A stretch of DNA of 64,000 nucleotides, from NCBI GenBank assembly GCA_964641665.1, contig CAZXKO010000027.1:90542-154541 (forward strand), written 5' to 3'. Shown here piece by piece: positions 50,503 through 59,367 of this stretch. The number at the start of each line of letters is the position of its first letter. Position 1 is the first letter of the stretch. The notes under the pieces are model-generated. The model made no database searches. It had not been told where the DNA came from and saw only the letters and a program-made list of their open reading frames with translations. This DNA comes from Gp1-AA133 sp964641665 (GTDB lineage: Bacteria; Acidobacteriota; Terriglobia; Terriglobales; Acidobacteriaceae). Both the position numbers and the translations under genes were made by a program.

Positions 50503-50514
50503 TTTCGTCTCTCC

Positions 50515-51213
50515 TCATGCAGCCAAACCTGGCCAACTGGTTTGGGCTGCCTGATAATTCTCTACAGTTCCGATGTCGAGTAGGTAATCGGAAATGGGAT
50601 AAGCAAGCATTTGGCCGGTGAGTCGCGGCAAAACGTCAAACCCCAAATCAACAGGAAAGCGTGATGGAATCTGGCTCAAGAGTTCTGGAGTACCAATCAT
50701 GACTCCGGAGAACGCCCATCGACTTGTTGGATGGGCAGGCTTCTCCGTGAATTCCTGGATCACCATCTGCTCGTCGAACGACACCACTCCGCAGCGAGAT
50801 GGGTCCGGTACCTGATACAAGCCAAGAGTCGCGACTGGATGGCGCGCAAGATGAAATTCCAGCATGCGACTTAGACTGGCATTCGTCAGAACGTCGGCGT
50901 ACAGAATCCAGAAACAAGACTCCGAGGCGAGCCAGTCGCGGTTGGCCAGCAATGTGCCTGCCGAGCCGAGCAGCGTGGGCTCTTCCGCCAGTCGCACACC
51001 AATGCCGTCTCTGTTGCCCTTCAGCCAACGTTGGACAATATCAGCGTGGGTGTGGAGATTTACCATCACTTCATCAATCCCCGCATCCCGACAAATGTCC
51101 ATCCAGATCTGCAGCATGGGTATGCCGCGGATAGGAACCAGACACTTGGGAATCTTGTCGGTAATTGGCCGGAGCCGCGTGCCATGGCCTGCCGCCAACA
51201 GAAAGGCTTTCAT
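50515..51213 (-). CDS. Sugar-1-phosphate nucleotidyltransferase (HddC-like)
   Basis: A 232-residue nucleotidyltransferase from ATG 51213. The signature MKAFLLAAGHGTRLRPITDKIPKCLVPI (nucleotide-binding G-x-G-T-R-L and the following K-x-x-x-P-K) opens the protein. WILYADVLTN is the metal-binding D motif, and EFTEKP and YPISDYLLDIGTVENY complete the family pattern. Together with the HddA-like kinase and GmhA-like isomerase it likely forms GDP-D-glycero-alpha-D-manno-heptose from the 1-phosphate. A longer upstream frame overlapping hddA is not used. Other NDP-sugars are possible, since nucleotide choice is not visible. Confidence 0.85.
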   Translation of the reverse strand: MKAFLLAAGHGTRLRPITDKIPKCLVPIRGIPMLQIWMDICRDAGIDEVMVNLHTHADIVQRWLKGNRDGIGVRLAEEPTLLGSAGTLLANRDWLASESCFWILYADVLTNASLSRMLEFHLARHPVATLGLYQVPDPSRCGVVSFDEQMVIQEFTEKPAHPTSRWAFSGVMIGTPELLSQIPSRFPVDLGFDVLPRLTGQMLAYPISDYLLDIGTVENYQAAQTSWPGLAA

Positions 51214-51262
51214 CGATTCACACACATGACATCTTAAGCGTTTGCGCAGACTTGCAACAAAG

Positions 51263-52339
51263 CTAACCTGCTGCGGAAACAGGAGTGAAGATCCAACGTG
51301 AGCCAGAGCGCTCGTCCCCGTCAATGAACGGATCGTTCACGATCACTTGGGCCCCGTTGGTGTCGAAAGCAAAGGCCATTTCCTGAATGCCTTCTGCTTG
51401 AAGGGCTGCGCGGACCGCTTCTTGTCGCTCAGACTCGCAGTAGAGAAGCAGGAAGCCACCTCCGCCAGCACCGGTAATTTTCCCCCCCAACGCGCCGCTG
51501 CTACAGGCCAAGTCGTAGAGATGGTCAATCCCGGGATTGGAGATCTTCCCCGAAATGCGCTTCTTAGCCTGCCATCCCTCGTCCAGCAGCGATCCGAAAC
51601 GATTGAGATCTCCTGCTTTAAGCGAACTAAGTGTGCGATCAGCCAAGGCTCGCACTTGGTGAAGGGCTTCCACCGCAGGTCCCGTATGGCTTCGTGTCCA
51701 CCTTTCCTGTTCCTGCAATATTGTCCAGGAATGATGGGCCGAGCCCGTGAAGAAAAGCATCAAGTTAGATTGCAGTTCGCGCAGCAATCCGGGATCAAGA
51801 TCCAGGGGCTGCACTTCGGTAAGACCATCGGTGCGGAAAGTAATGAAATTCAAACCACCAAACGCAGCCGCGAATTCGTCCTGCCTGCCGACGTGACGCC
51901 CCAGAACGTCACGCGCGATGCGGAATGCACGTTCAGCGAGATCGTGTTTCGAGAGCGGCCGATTCAGATACGTGGTGAGGGTCTTCAGAATATTCACGCA
52001 TACGCTGGCAGAAGAACCCAAGCCGGTACCTGGAGGAATCTCCGAGGAAAGGAAAAGATCCACCGAGATATCGCATGCCAGATCCTTCAGTATGGCCAGA
52101 GGAATCTCGAGGCCACTGCCACGAACATCCATCTTGGCGATATCGTGCCATGTTTCGAAAACGCGCAGGTCAGAGGAAATAACCTGAATACGTCCGTCAT
52201 TGCGTTTGCCCAGGATCGTGTAGAAATATTTATTAATCGCAGTACTGAGCACAGCACCGCCGAAGCGCTCATAGTAGGCCGGGAGGTCGGTTCCTCCTCC
52301 CGCAAAACTAATGCGCACTGGGCTACGAACGATGAGCAT
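51263..52339 (-). CDS. GHMP-family sugar kinase (HddA-like heptose-7-phosphate kinase)
   Basis: A 358-residue kinase. GHMP motifs: MLIVRSPVRISFAGGGTDLPAYY (motif 1), SSEIPPGTGLGSSASVCVNIL (ATP-binding motif 2) and GGKITGAGGGGFLLLYCE (motif 3). The RISFAGGGTDLP start is characteristic of D-glycero-alpha-D-manno-heptose 7-phosphate kinases and related fucokinase-like enzymes. It would make the heptose 1,7-bisphosphate that the phosphatase and HddC then use. The start overlaps the upstream sugar transferase 3' end by 17 bp, so the genes are co-transcribed. Confidence 0.88.
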   Translation of the reverse strand: MLIVRSPVRISFAGGGTDLPAYYERFGGAVLSTAINKYFYTILGKRNDGRIQVISSDLRVFETWHDIAKMDVRGSGLEIPLAILKDLACDISVDLFLSSEIPPGTGLGSSASVCVNILKTLTTYLNRPLSKHDLAERAFRIARDVLGRHVGRQDEFAAAFGGLNFITFRTDGLTEVQPLDLDPGLLRELQSNLMLFFTGSAHHSWTILQEQERWTRSHTGPAVEALHQVRALADRTLSSLKAGDLNRFGSLLDEGWQAKKRISGKISNPGIDHLYDLACSSGALGGKITGAGGGGFLLLYCESERQEAVRAALQAEGIQEMAFAFDTNGAQVIVNDPFIDGDERSGSRWIFTPVSAAG

Positions 52340-53753
52340 GGCGTATTATCTCCGGCCTGAAATCTGGTCTGACCGATGAACTGTTCGTTTCCGTCGGGTC
52401 GGAGTCGAGGGCGACATTTGTCCGATTCGACCGACGGACGGCTAACGTCCAAACGGTCTGAAGCAGCAGCGACAGATCAGTCCATGGAGAGGGGTTAAGC
52501 AGATATTGCAGATCAAACCGCGTTTTCTCCTCGGAGGAGTGATGCTCGCGTAAGCCGTGGACTTGTGCGAGGCCGGTAATGCCGGGTCTAACGGTCAGGC
52601 GCTGTTGTTGCCATTCGGAGTAATGACAGACACGGTCGGGAGGTTCGGGCCGTGGCCCTACCAGACTCATGTCGCCGCGCAGCACGTTCCACAATTGGGG
52701 CACTTCCGTAAGGCTGAGTGCCCGGAGAAGCTGCACGAACCAGGATCCGCCGCGCGAGGCACGGTCAACGTTGAGTCTTAGCATGTTAAACGTTTCTCCG
52801 TCGCGGCCGCAGCGCACCTCCCAGCGAAAGGCGCGGCCCTTAATTCGGTGAAGTACAAACACGGCGGGCAACACAAACGGAAGGGCGACCAGAGCAAGGA
52901 CTATCCCCAGCGCAAGGTCCAGCGCACGTTTCCATAGTAAGTCGCTCGCAAGTTTGGGCTCGCCCAACCGGAGGACAGGAAGACCATCAAGATCAATCAG
53001 GCTAGGACGCGACAGATAGAGCTCGTATAGCTGAGGTACGAGACTGACTCTTATGCCACGCTCGCGACAACGTGCGGCTAGGCTAAGCAGCTCAGGCGGG
53101 GCACAACCCGGCAGAGCCAGAACTAATTCATCAACCCTCTGCACGCGAAGCAAGTCTACGACACCAACTGACGCGATATTGACCACTTCTGCCGGCCCCG
53201 AAGACAACTCAGCTTCGGCGCTTCCGTCATCAGGGGACAGAATGCCCACAATCCGACAAAGCATCTCCGGATGGCGACCCATCTTCTGCGCCAACTCTCG
53301 CACCAGGCGCCCGCGACCGACGATGACGACACGGCGAGCGGCCCCATTTTGCAATCTCACCCGCAGGAAGAGGTAGGTCCCAACCCGAATGAGAGCGAAT
53401 CCCGCAAAAAGCAACACACCGAAGTAGAGTAGAGCCAGCCGGGAAACGTAACTACGGAAAAGATATCCTCCGGCCAACAAAACGAGCATCAGTCCGCCGA
53501 CGGACAATAACAACTGCGAAACCACCGCGGATAGTCTCCATCCACCCTCAAATCCATCGAGCGCCAGAAATAGAGAGAGGAGGATCCAAATCACCCAAGC
53601 GGCAACAAGGAACGGCACTTGGGCTACTACGGAACGGAGCTCCACTTGGCTCAGTTCCACTCCGTAGCGCAGGGCAAGAGCCGCAGCCATCGCTAGCGTT
53701 GACCACAAGAGGTCACTGATCAGGATCCCAGATGCCAGGTCGCGCGTGTTCAT
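52323..53753 (-). CDS. Polyprenyl glycosylphosphotransferase (WcaJ/WbaP type)
   Basis: A 476-residue membrane protein. Four or five N-terminal transmembrane helices (about residues 10-115) precede a CoA-binding-like domain (RRVVIVGRGRLVRELAQKMG). Another helix (LALGIVLALVALPFVLPAVFVL) and the catalytic bacterial sugar-transferase domain follow, with LTEVPQLWNVLRGDMSLVGPRPEPPD and RPGITGLAQVHG. It transfers the first sugar-1-phosphate to undecaprenyl phosphate at the inner membrane, starting repeat-unit assembly of an exopolysaccharide or O-antigen. It is the larger of two initiating transferases in the cluster. Confidence 0.93.
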   Translation of the reverse strand: MNTRDLASGILISDLLWSTLAMAAALALRYGVELSQVELRSVVAQVPFLVAAWVIWILLSLFLALDGFEGGWRLSAVVSQLLLSVGGLMLVLLAGGYLFRSYVSRLALLYFGVLLFAGFALIRVGTYLFLRVRLQNGAARRVVIVGRGRLVRELAQKMGRHPEMLCRIVGILSPDDGSAEAELSSGPAEVVNIASVGVVDLLRVQRVDELVLALPGCAPPELLSLAARCRERGIRVSLVPQLYELYLSRPSLIDLDGLPVLRLGEPKLASDLLWKRALDLALGIVLALVALPFVLPAVFVLHRIKGRAFRWEVRCGRDGETFNMLRLNVDRASRGGSWFVQLLRALSLTEVPQLWNVLRGDMSLVGPRPEPPDRVCHYSEWQQQRLTVRPGITGLAQVHGLREHHSSEEKTRFDLQYLLNPSPWTDLSLLLQTVWTLAVRRSNRTNVALDSDPTETNSSSVRPDFRPEIIRHAHRS

Positions 53754-53786
53754 GTCAGTCCGTTCCGAATCCTTCCGTAAGACCTT

Positions 53787-54374
53787 TTAGGCAACCGCTC
53801 GACCGTCCGGCTGGCAGATCTTCGCACGAAGGACAGTGAAGACTGCGTGCGTCACGCTGAGATGGAGGTCTTCGATGATCTGCATATTGTCGGACGGGAT
53901 CGTTAGGCACAGGTCACAGAGGTCCTTCATGTCTCCCCCCTTAAACCCAGTTAGCCCTATGGTGAAGGCACCAGCCTCACGGGCAACCTTCAGGGCCTTG
54001 AGCACGTTCGCAGACTTTCCGCTGCCACTGATCGCGAAAGAGATGTCATCGGGACGAACGAAATTTGTCAGCTGTTCTGCAAAGATATCTTCATAACGTG
54101 CATCATTGGCCCAGGCCGTGATCAGGGGTACGTTATCGGTAAATGCCAACACTTGAAACCGTTTGCTGGAGCCGTTGGTTGCTCCCTTTCCAAGATCACA
54201 GGCGAAGTGCGACGCCAGCGCAGCGCTGCCGCCGTTCCCGAACAAATAAATCATGTGGTTCGATTCATACGCCTGCATCAGCACATTCACGATCCGATCT
54301 ATGGTCGTAAATGGCATCTTTGCGATAACTTCGACAACACTGTCAAAATACGCATTCACATTAGCGGTTGGCAT
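53787..54374 (-). CDS. SIS-domain phosphoheptose isomerase (GmhA-like)
   Basis: A 195-residue SIS-domain isomerase from ATG 54374, which has GGGAGGAA upstream. Motifs: IYLFGNGGSAALASHFACDLGKG, the GmhA-type substrate loop; ISFAISGSGKSANVLKALKVAREAGAFTIGLTG; and a DLCLTIPSDNMQIIEDLHLSVTH block with the His/Glu residues expected for the zinc site. It should convert sedoheptulose 7-phosphate to D-glycero-D-manno-heptose 7-phosphate, the first step of the heptose branch encoded here. The 187-bp gap upstream leaves room for a separate promoter. Confidence 0.9.
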   Translation of the reverse strand: MPTANVNAYFDSVVEVIAKMPFTTIDRIVNVLMQAYESNHMIYLFGNGGSAALASHFACDLGKGATNGSSKRFQVLAFTDNVPLITAWANDARYEDIFAEQLTNFVRPDDISFAISGSGKSANVLKALKVAREAGAFTIGLTGFKGGDMKDLCDLCLTIPSDNMQIIEDLHLSVTHAVFTVLRAKICQPDGRAVA

Positions 54375-54561
54375 GATCTTGTTCCTCCCATTCCTCCTAC
54401 GTGTACGGCCCCGCCCAAGGGACTTAAAAGATGGAACCGACGCCCATTGAACTGTGCAGACGGATGTGTAAACCATGCATGAACGAAACGGTGCAGCAGG
54501 TATTCAGTTCGTCGCCAGCATTCTGAAGATGTTGTACAAGACGTGCGAATCCGAGCGGCGT

Positions 54562-55680
54562 TTAGGCGGAGCTTGCCAGCACCACGCCAGCATCCCGCAT
54601 ATCTGAGTAGGCGTCCTGGACTTGTTGAGGTATTCCACCGATGCTGTCGATCCATTCGAAGAAATCGTCGAGGATAACGGAAAGAGTGCGGCGAGGTCGC
54701 CATCCGAGCCGGCTCAATTTCTCGACACTCGACACGCTGTGCCGATTGTCGCCTCGGCGGTATTCACCCGACATCTGCAGAGTTACACCCGAGGAAAGCT
54801 TGCTCAAGACGGCGTGCGCGTAGGCAAGAACACTCGTGGGCTTGCCGCTGCCAACATTAAACGCCTGGAAATTTGCAGCGTCTTGTCCCAGGACGAGCAT
54901 GTTGGCGTCCACCACATCCTGCACATGCACGAAGTCACGAGTCTGTTGACCATCCTCGTAAATAATGAGCGGCATGCCGCGCAGGGCCCGATCAAAAAAG
55001 ATACGGCATACTCCAGAGTAGTGGTTGTGCAGAGACTGACGAGCACCCTGAGTAATCGAGTAGCGAAGCGCCACTGTAGGAATTCCGTGCAACCAGCCGA
55101 GTCCCAGCGCTGCTTTTTCTTCGGCCAACTTCGAAACTGCGTATTGGTTGTAAGGATTGGTGTAGTCCTCCTCGAGCAAACACGGTCGTGCACGCTCTCC
55201 ACATCGTGCGCAAAGCACCTCCCAATCGCCGCTCGCATCCGCGAGTTGCTGCTGAGAGCGTGGTCTTGGAAGGAAGAAACCGTGCTGGGGGCAGTCGTAC
55301 TGCCCTTCGCCGTAAACGGCCTGGGAGGACGCCACTATCACCTTTTTCACAGGTAGCCGATGCTGCACGATCAATTCGTAGATCAACGCCGTGCCTACAG
55401 CGTTGACATATAGAAAACGGGAGAAGTCAGGCATGTAGTCCTGATATGCAGCTTGATGAGACACGATATCCACACCCTGCAAGGCGCGCAGTAGACACTG
55501 CTTGTCTGTAACCGTTCCCTGAAGGAATTCAACGTCGTCGGTGAGATATGAAGGGCGTCCGCGGGGATGCACCTTGGGCTCCAGTAGGTCGAGGACTCGA
55601 ACGTCGAATCCGTCTTTCCGAAACCGATCGACTAGATGAGAACCGATAAAACCTGCACCACCTGTGACAAGAACGCGCAC
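54562..55680 (-). CDS. NDP-sugar epimerase with Cys/His insert (dTDP-L-rhamnose 4-epimerase-like)
   Basis: A 372-residue extended SDR. MRVLVTGGAGFIGSHLVDRF binds NAD(P), and NPYNQYAVSKLAEE holds the catalytic Tyr-x3-Lys. Between the Y-G-E-G turn and the active site is an insert, CPQHGFF... followed by LCARCGERARPC, whose Cys/His spacing suggests a bound zinc. This insert is what I associate with dTDP-L-rhamnose 4-epimerase (WbiB/TleA-type) and related enzymes. It probably epimerises or oxidoreduces an NDP-hexose for the surface glycan. The rhamnose assignment is tentative because no rml genes are present in the window. Confidence 0.82.
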   Translation of the reverse strand: MRVLVTGGAGFIGSHLVDRFRKDGFDVRVLDLLEPKVHPRGRPSYLTDDVEFLQGTVTDKQCLLRALQGVDIVSHQAAYQDYMPDFSRFLYVNAVGTALIYELIVQHRLPVKKVIVASSQAVYGEGQYDCPQHGFFLPRPRSQQQLADASGDWEVLCARCGERARPCLLEEDYTNPYNQYAVSKLAEEKAALGLGWLHGIPTVALRYSITQGARQSLHNHYSGVCRIFFDRALRGMPLIIYEDGQQTRDFVHVQDVVDANMLVLGQDAANFQAFNVGSGKPTSVLAYAHAVLSKLSSGVTLQMSGEYRRGDNRHSVSSVEKLSRLGWRPRRTLSVILDDFFEWIDSIGGIPQQVQDAYSDMRDAGVVLASSA

Positions 55681-55750
55681 GCTTTTCTCCTACTCGTTTC
55701 GATCCGTGTTGTAGCTGTAGATTTAAGAGCCGATACTTATCAGGCGCAAG

Positions 55751-56335
55751 TCACCCGAGCGCTTCCGACGCAACAAGAACAAGGACTCCAAGTTCTTGCC
55801 GTTGGTACGTGACGCCGCACTCACAATGTGCCTGCTCGTCTGTCGAGAAGTGCAGCTTTTCTCCACAGCGACAGACATACCCTCTTACCTGGGCAGGGTT
55901 TCCGGTGACAACGGCGAAGTCGGGCACGCGGTGCGTAACCACCGCTCCAGCGCCGATCAGACAGTACCGCCCAATTTCATGACCGCAAATAATCGTAGCG
56001 TTCGCCCCTATGCTGGCGCCTTGACGCACGACAGTTTGGATTCGATCATTGACCACCTTACTCCGCGGATAGAGATCGTTAGTGAAGACGCAATTGGGAC
56101 CTAAGAGCGCCCCATCTTCAACGGTGACACCCTCCCACACCGCTACTCCGTTCTTTATCACTACATCATCGCCAATCACGACGCCTGATTCTAGGTAGCA
56201 GTGCTCTCCAACGTTGCAATTCGCACCCAGGCGGACGTTTTTCATCACATGTGAGAAAGCCCACACGCGCGTGCCAGAACCAATATCAGCAGTCTCGACG
56301 ATCGCTTGCGGGTGAACAAAAAAGTCACGATTCAT
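55751..56335 (-). CDS. LbH acetyltransferase (WbpD-like) with C-terminal Cys cluster
   Basis: A 194-residue left-handed beta-helix enzyme built of hexapeptide repeats (IGSGTRVWAFSHVMKNVRLGANCNVGEHCYLESGVVIGDDVVIKNG). The VFTNDLYPRSK and TIICGHEIGRYCLIGAGAVVT blocks are those of WbpD/WlbB N-acetyltransferases, which acetylate UDP-3-amino-GlcNAc acid. The C-terminal ~45 residues carry YVCRCGEKLHFS and HCECGVTY, a likely zinc ribbon found in some members. It overlaps the Gfo/Idh/MocA gene by 4 bp. A strong functional link to the WbpB- and WbpE-like genes is likely. Confidence 0.88.
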   Translation of the reverse strand: MNRDFFVHPQAIVETADIGSGTRVWAFSHVMKNVRLGANCNVGEHCYLESGVVIGDDVVIKNGVAVWEGVTVEDGALLGPNCVFTNDLYPRSKVVNDRIQTVVRQGASIGANATIICGHEIGRYCLIGAGAVVTHRVPDFAVVTGNPAQVRGYVCRCGEKLHFSTDEQAHCECGVTYQRQELGVLVLVASEALG

Positions 56336-57387
56336 ATGATTGCCTCAGCAGCAGCGACAGGTTGCAGAGATCTCAAGATTGAACGCCCGCCATTTCGCAA
56401 GCACTTGGAAGCTGTTTCAAGCACCTGCACGACCAACAGGCCAGTTTCCCCATCGCTAACCGGACGTTTACCGTTCAAGACGCTTTCAATGAAATCTCGA
56501 CATTCGGCACGGAGCGGTTCATAACTATCCAGGGCTGGATACCAGACGCCACCTGAGCTATACCCGAGGGCGGCATCGGTGGCCCCGGCCTGCACTCGGT
56601 TGTCGATGGAGGGATTGTGTACCTGCACTTTGTGCGCAGGGTGCATTTCGTCGTACACCACCTCTCCTTCACTGCATACAATTCGCATCAGTCGGGTCTT
56701 GTTGGAGGTAAGCCAGCCCACATGAACGTGGGCCAGCCGGCCGTCGCCGAAACGTAAAGTCATAAATACAGCCTCAGAAAAGTCTCGATCAGTGAATGAT
56801 GCACCATAAGCGACTACCTCCTCCGGCACTTGCTTCATCAGGTTGAGAATGATGGAGATGTCGTGAGGTGCCAAATCCCAAAGGGCATCGACTTGAGCGT
56901 TCGGTGGCCCTACGTTGGTGCGAACCGCAGATATGTAATACAGGTCTCCTAGTCTGCCTTCATCAAATAAGGATCGAATTCGAGTGACGGCGGGTGCGTA
57001 AAGAAACAGGTGGCCCACGGCGAGGATCCGTCTTGATCGGGCTGCTTCTTCAACCATCTGTCGCCCTTCTTCTACGGAAGTGGCCAGCGGTTTCTCGACC
57101 ATGACGTGCTTGCCGGCTTGCAGTGCTTCGATCGTTAGTTTGTAATGCATCTTTGGAGGAGTCGCAATCACGATCGCGTCGATACTCGGGTCCGTAATAA
57201 CAGCCATCGGGTCACAAGATCCGACAACCTTCGGATAGCGCTTAGCAATAAAATCCAACCGGCCCGGCCGAATATCGCTGATTCGGGTCAATTGCACGTC
57301 TTCCATCCCAGCAAGAGTGCGAACCAAGTTCGGACCCCAGTAACCGCAACCGATAATACCGACACGAACTGTAGACTTAGTCACCAT
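56332..57387 (-). CDS. Gfo/Idh/MocA-family oxidoreductase (WbpB-like)
   Basis: A 351-residue dehydrogenase. The N-terminal Rossmann motif VGIIGCGYWGPNLVRTL binds NAD(P). DAIVIATPPKMHYKLTIEAL and MVEKPLATSVEEGRQ (the E-K-P signature) identify the Gfo/Idh/MocA family. LWDLAPHDISI provides the usual catalytic histidine region. Next to LbH acetyltransferase and DegT aminotransferase genes, it most likely oxidises the 3-position of a UDP-N-acetylglucosaminuronic acid, as WbpB does. Its end overlaps the start of the acetyltransferase. Confidence 0.9.
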   Translation of the reverse strand: MVTKSTVRVGIIGCGYWGPNLVRTLAGMEDVQLTRISDIRPGRLDFIAKRYPKVVGSCDPMAVITDPSIDAIVIATPPKMHYKLTIEALQAGKHVMVEKPLATSVEEGRQMVEEAARSRRILAVGHLFLYAPAVTRIRSLFDEGRLGDLYYISAVRTNVGPPNAQVDALWDLAPHDISIILNLMKQVPEEVVAYGASFTDRDFSEAVFMTLRFGDGRLAHVHVGWLTSNKTRLMRIVCSEGEVVYDEMHPAHKVQVHNPSIDNRVQAGATDAALGYSSGGVWYPALDSYEPLRAECRDFIESVLNGKRPVSDGETGLLVVQVLETASKCLRNGGRSILRSLQPVAAAEAII

Positions 57388-57408
57388 AGGCTATCGGACT
57401 CCCGCTGA

Positions 57409-58131
57409 CTACAAACCAGAAAGCATTGCACGAGGCGTCTTGCAGAGAATCTTGAAATCTAGCCAGAAGGACCGCCGGCGAACATATTCCAGGTCGATGC
57501 GAATCATCTCCTCGATCGACACGCGGTTGCGCGCGGTTACCTGATATAGGCCGGTCAGCCCTTGGGGAACCAGTAGACGCTGCTTTTGCCAGTCTCTGTG
57601 CTGCCTGACTTCATCGGGTAGGGAAGGCCGCGGTCCAACGAAACTCAAGTCTCCCCGAAGGATATTCCAAAGCTGAGGTAGTTCATCCAGGCTGGTACAA
57701 CGCAGGAAACGGCCGACGTGGGTAATTCTCGCACTCTCCGCGAGCGCGGTTTTATAGACTGGCTTGCCGCCCACATAGGTCGTCGGAGTGCCATCGACAA
57801 TGTTTCTTGTCACATCTGCCCGCTGCACGTCTGAGCCTGCCGCCGGCTGCATGCTCCGAAATTTATAAAGGCGGAATTCTCTGCCGTGTTGTCCGACAGC
57901 GCGGTTTACAAACAGTAATGGCCCGCGGGAATCGATCTTAACCAGCACCGCGACTAACAGCCACAGCGGCATCAAGAGCACGAGCATCACGAGAGCCAGA
58001 AGGAAGTCTAAGCAGCGCTTGCAGGCATCGAAGAGCGGCCGCGATGTAAGCGCCGCTGGATCCAGCAAGTCACAATCGCGGGCTTTATGTTCCTCAGCTA
58101 GCGAGGAAATCAGCGGTGGAGTGACAGACAT
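57409..58131 (-). CDS. Short-form sugar transferase (phosphoglycosyl transferase)
   Basis: A 240-residue protein with one hydrophobic segment (LDFLLALVMLVLLMPLWLLVAVLV), probably a re-entrant helix. The catalytic bacterial sugar-transferase domain has REFRLYKFRSMQ, CTSLDELPQLWNILRGDLSFVGPRPSLPDE and PQGLTGLYQV. It lacks the large N-terminal module of the transferase at 52323-53753. Members transfer a sugar-1-phosphate to undecaprenyl phosphate. I used ATG 58131, since the upstream TTG adds only two residues. It overlaps the DegT gene by 38 bp, indicating tight coupling with the amino-sugar module. Confidence 0.92.
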   Translation of the reverse strand: MSVTPPLISSLAEEHKARDCDLLDPAALTSRPLFDACKRCLDFLLALVMLVLLMPLWLLVAVLVKIDSRGPLLFVNRAVGQHGREFRLYKFRSMQPAAGSDVQRADVTRNIVDGTPTTYVGGKPVYKTALAESARITHVGRFLRCTSLDELPQLWNILRGDLSFVGPRPSLPDEVRQHRDWQKQRLLVPQGLTGLYQVTARNRVSIEEMIRIDLEYVRRRSFWLDFKILCKTPRAMLSGL

Positions 58132-59227
58132 GTTCAAACTGTTGCTCAGTCATCTCAGGAAAGATCGGCAGAGAAAGAACCTCGTCTCCGATCTTCTCAG
58201 CTATCGGAAAATCGCCCTTCTTATAACCCAAACCACGGAAGGCAGGTTGAAGGTGCAAGGGAATGGGGTAGTGGACGCCGGTTTGGATGTCACGGCCTCG
58301 GAGAAACTCTGCGAGCGCGTCGCGCCGTTGACAAAGCACAGGGAACAGATGGTGTACAGGTTGAGTACCTGGAATTGTCGCAGGAAAACGCAGCGGCAAT
58401 TTCCCCAGCTCTTCTCGGTAACGAGCTGCCCAGAATCTCCTTTTCTGATTCCACTCGTCAAGAAAACCCAACTTGTAGTTCAATACCGCGCCCTGAATCG
58501 CATCCATTCGATAATTGAATCCCACCTCCTGGTGTTCGTACTTATTGAGGCGACCGTGATCGCGCAGTCGACGTATCCGGGCGCTGAGTTCAAGATCATC
58601 TGTGGTAATCGCGCCGCCATCACCGAGCGAACCCAGGTTTTTACCGGGGTAAAAGCTGAAACACGCTGCGCGACCGAAAGAACCCACTCGACGATCTCCA
58701 AAGCGAGCACCGTGGGCCTGCGCTGCATCCTCAATGAAATGAATGCCTTTGTCGCCGCAGACGTTCAACGCGTGTTGCAAGAGGAGTGGTTGTCCATAGA
58801 GATGAACTCCGATCACAGCTCGACAGCGTGCTGTAATCAAGTCCCCTAATTTACTCACTTCCATCTGCCAATTCTCAGGATCCGCTTCCAAAAAGACCGG
58901 CTTCGCTCCTGTCGCGTGAACCGCCGCGGCTGTGGCGATGAAAGTGTTAGTAGGAACAACAACTTCATCCCCCGGACCGATATCCAAGGCCAGCAGCGTC
59001 AGATGTAACGCTGCGGTGCCCGAGTCCACCGCAATCGCTTCTTTGACCCCACAATAGTCGGCAAAGGCTCGCTCAAAGTCAGCGACCCTCGGACCTTGAA
59101 TATAGTTTGCCGAGGTCAACACTCCTTGGATCGCTTCGTTTAACCCCTGCGCCAAATTTCTGTACTGCTGTTGCAGGTCAAGGAACGGCACAGCCACGCT
59201 CTGGACTGCGTCACATGTGATTGCCAT
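58094..59227 (-). CDS. DegT/DnrJ/EryC1/StrS aminotransferase (WbpE-like)
   Basis: A 377-residue PLP-dependent sugar aminotransferase. Family motifs: VPFLDLQQQYRNL start, AVDSGTAALHLTLLAL, EDAAQAHGARFGDRRVG and FSFYPGKNLGSLGDGG, in which Lys196 would form the Schiff base with PLP. A C-terminal IQTGVHYPIPLHLQPAF block follows. It likely converts the 3-keto sugar made by the WbpB-like dehydrogenase to a 3-amino sugar, which the LbH enzyme then acetylates. It is followed by the short-form sugar transferase. Confidence 0.93.
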   Translation of the reverse strand: MAITCDAVQSVAVPFLDLQQQYRNLAQGLNEAIQGVLTSANYIQGPRVADFERAFADYCGVKEAIAVDSGTAALHLTLLALDIGPGDEVVVPTNTFIATAAAVHATGAKPVFLEADPENWQMEVSKLGDLITARCRAVIGVHLYGQPLLLQHALNVCGDKGIHFIEDAAQAHGARFGDRRVGSFGRAACFSFYPGKNLGSLGDGGAITTDDLELSARIRRLRDHGRLNKYEHQEVGFNYRMDAIQGAVLNYKLGFLDEWNQKRRFWAARYREELGKLPLRFPATIPGTQPVHHLFPVLCQRRDALAEFLRGRDIQTGVHYPIPLHLQPAFRGLGYKKGDFPIAEKIGDEVLSLPIFPEMTEQQFEHVCHSTADFLAS

Positions 59228-59367
59228 ATGGCCTTATGACTCCCTTCACTGTCAAACAGCTGCGCGAACAGAAACGTTTTGGAACAATATTGCTCCGCGA
59301 CGTTGACAACCCTTCAATGGATGTTCCGAGACGTACTTCCGGACTGGTCAGTCGCATCTTGCGAACC

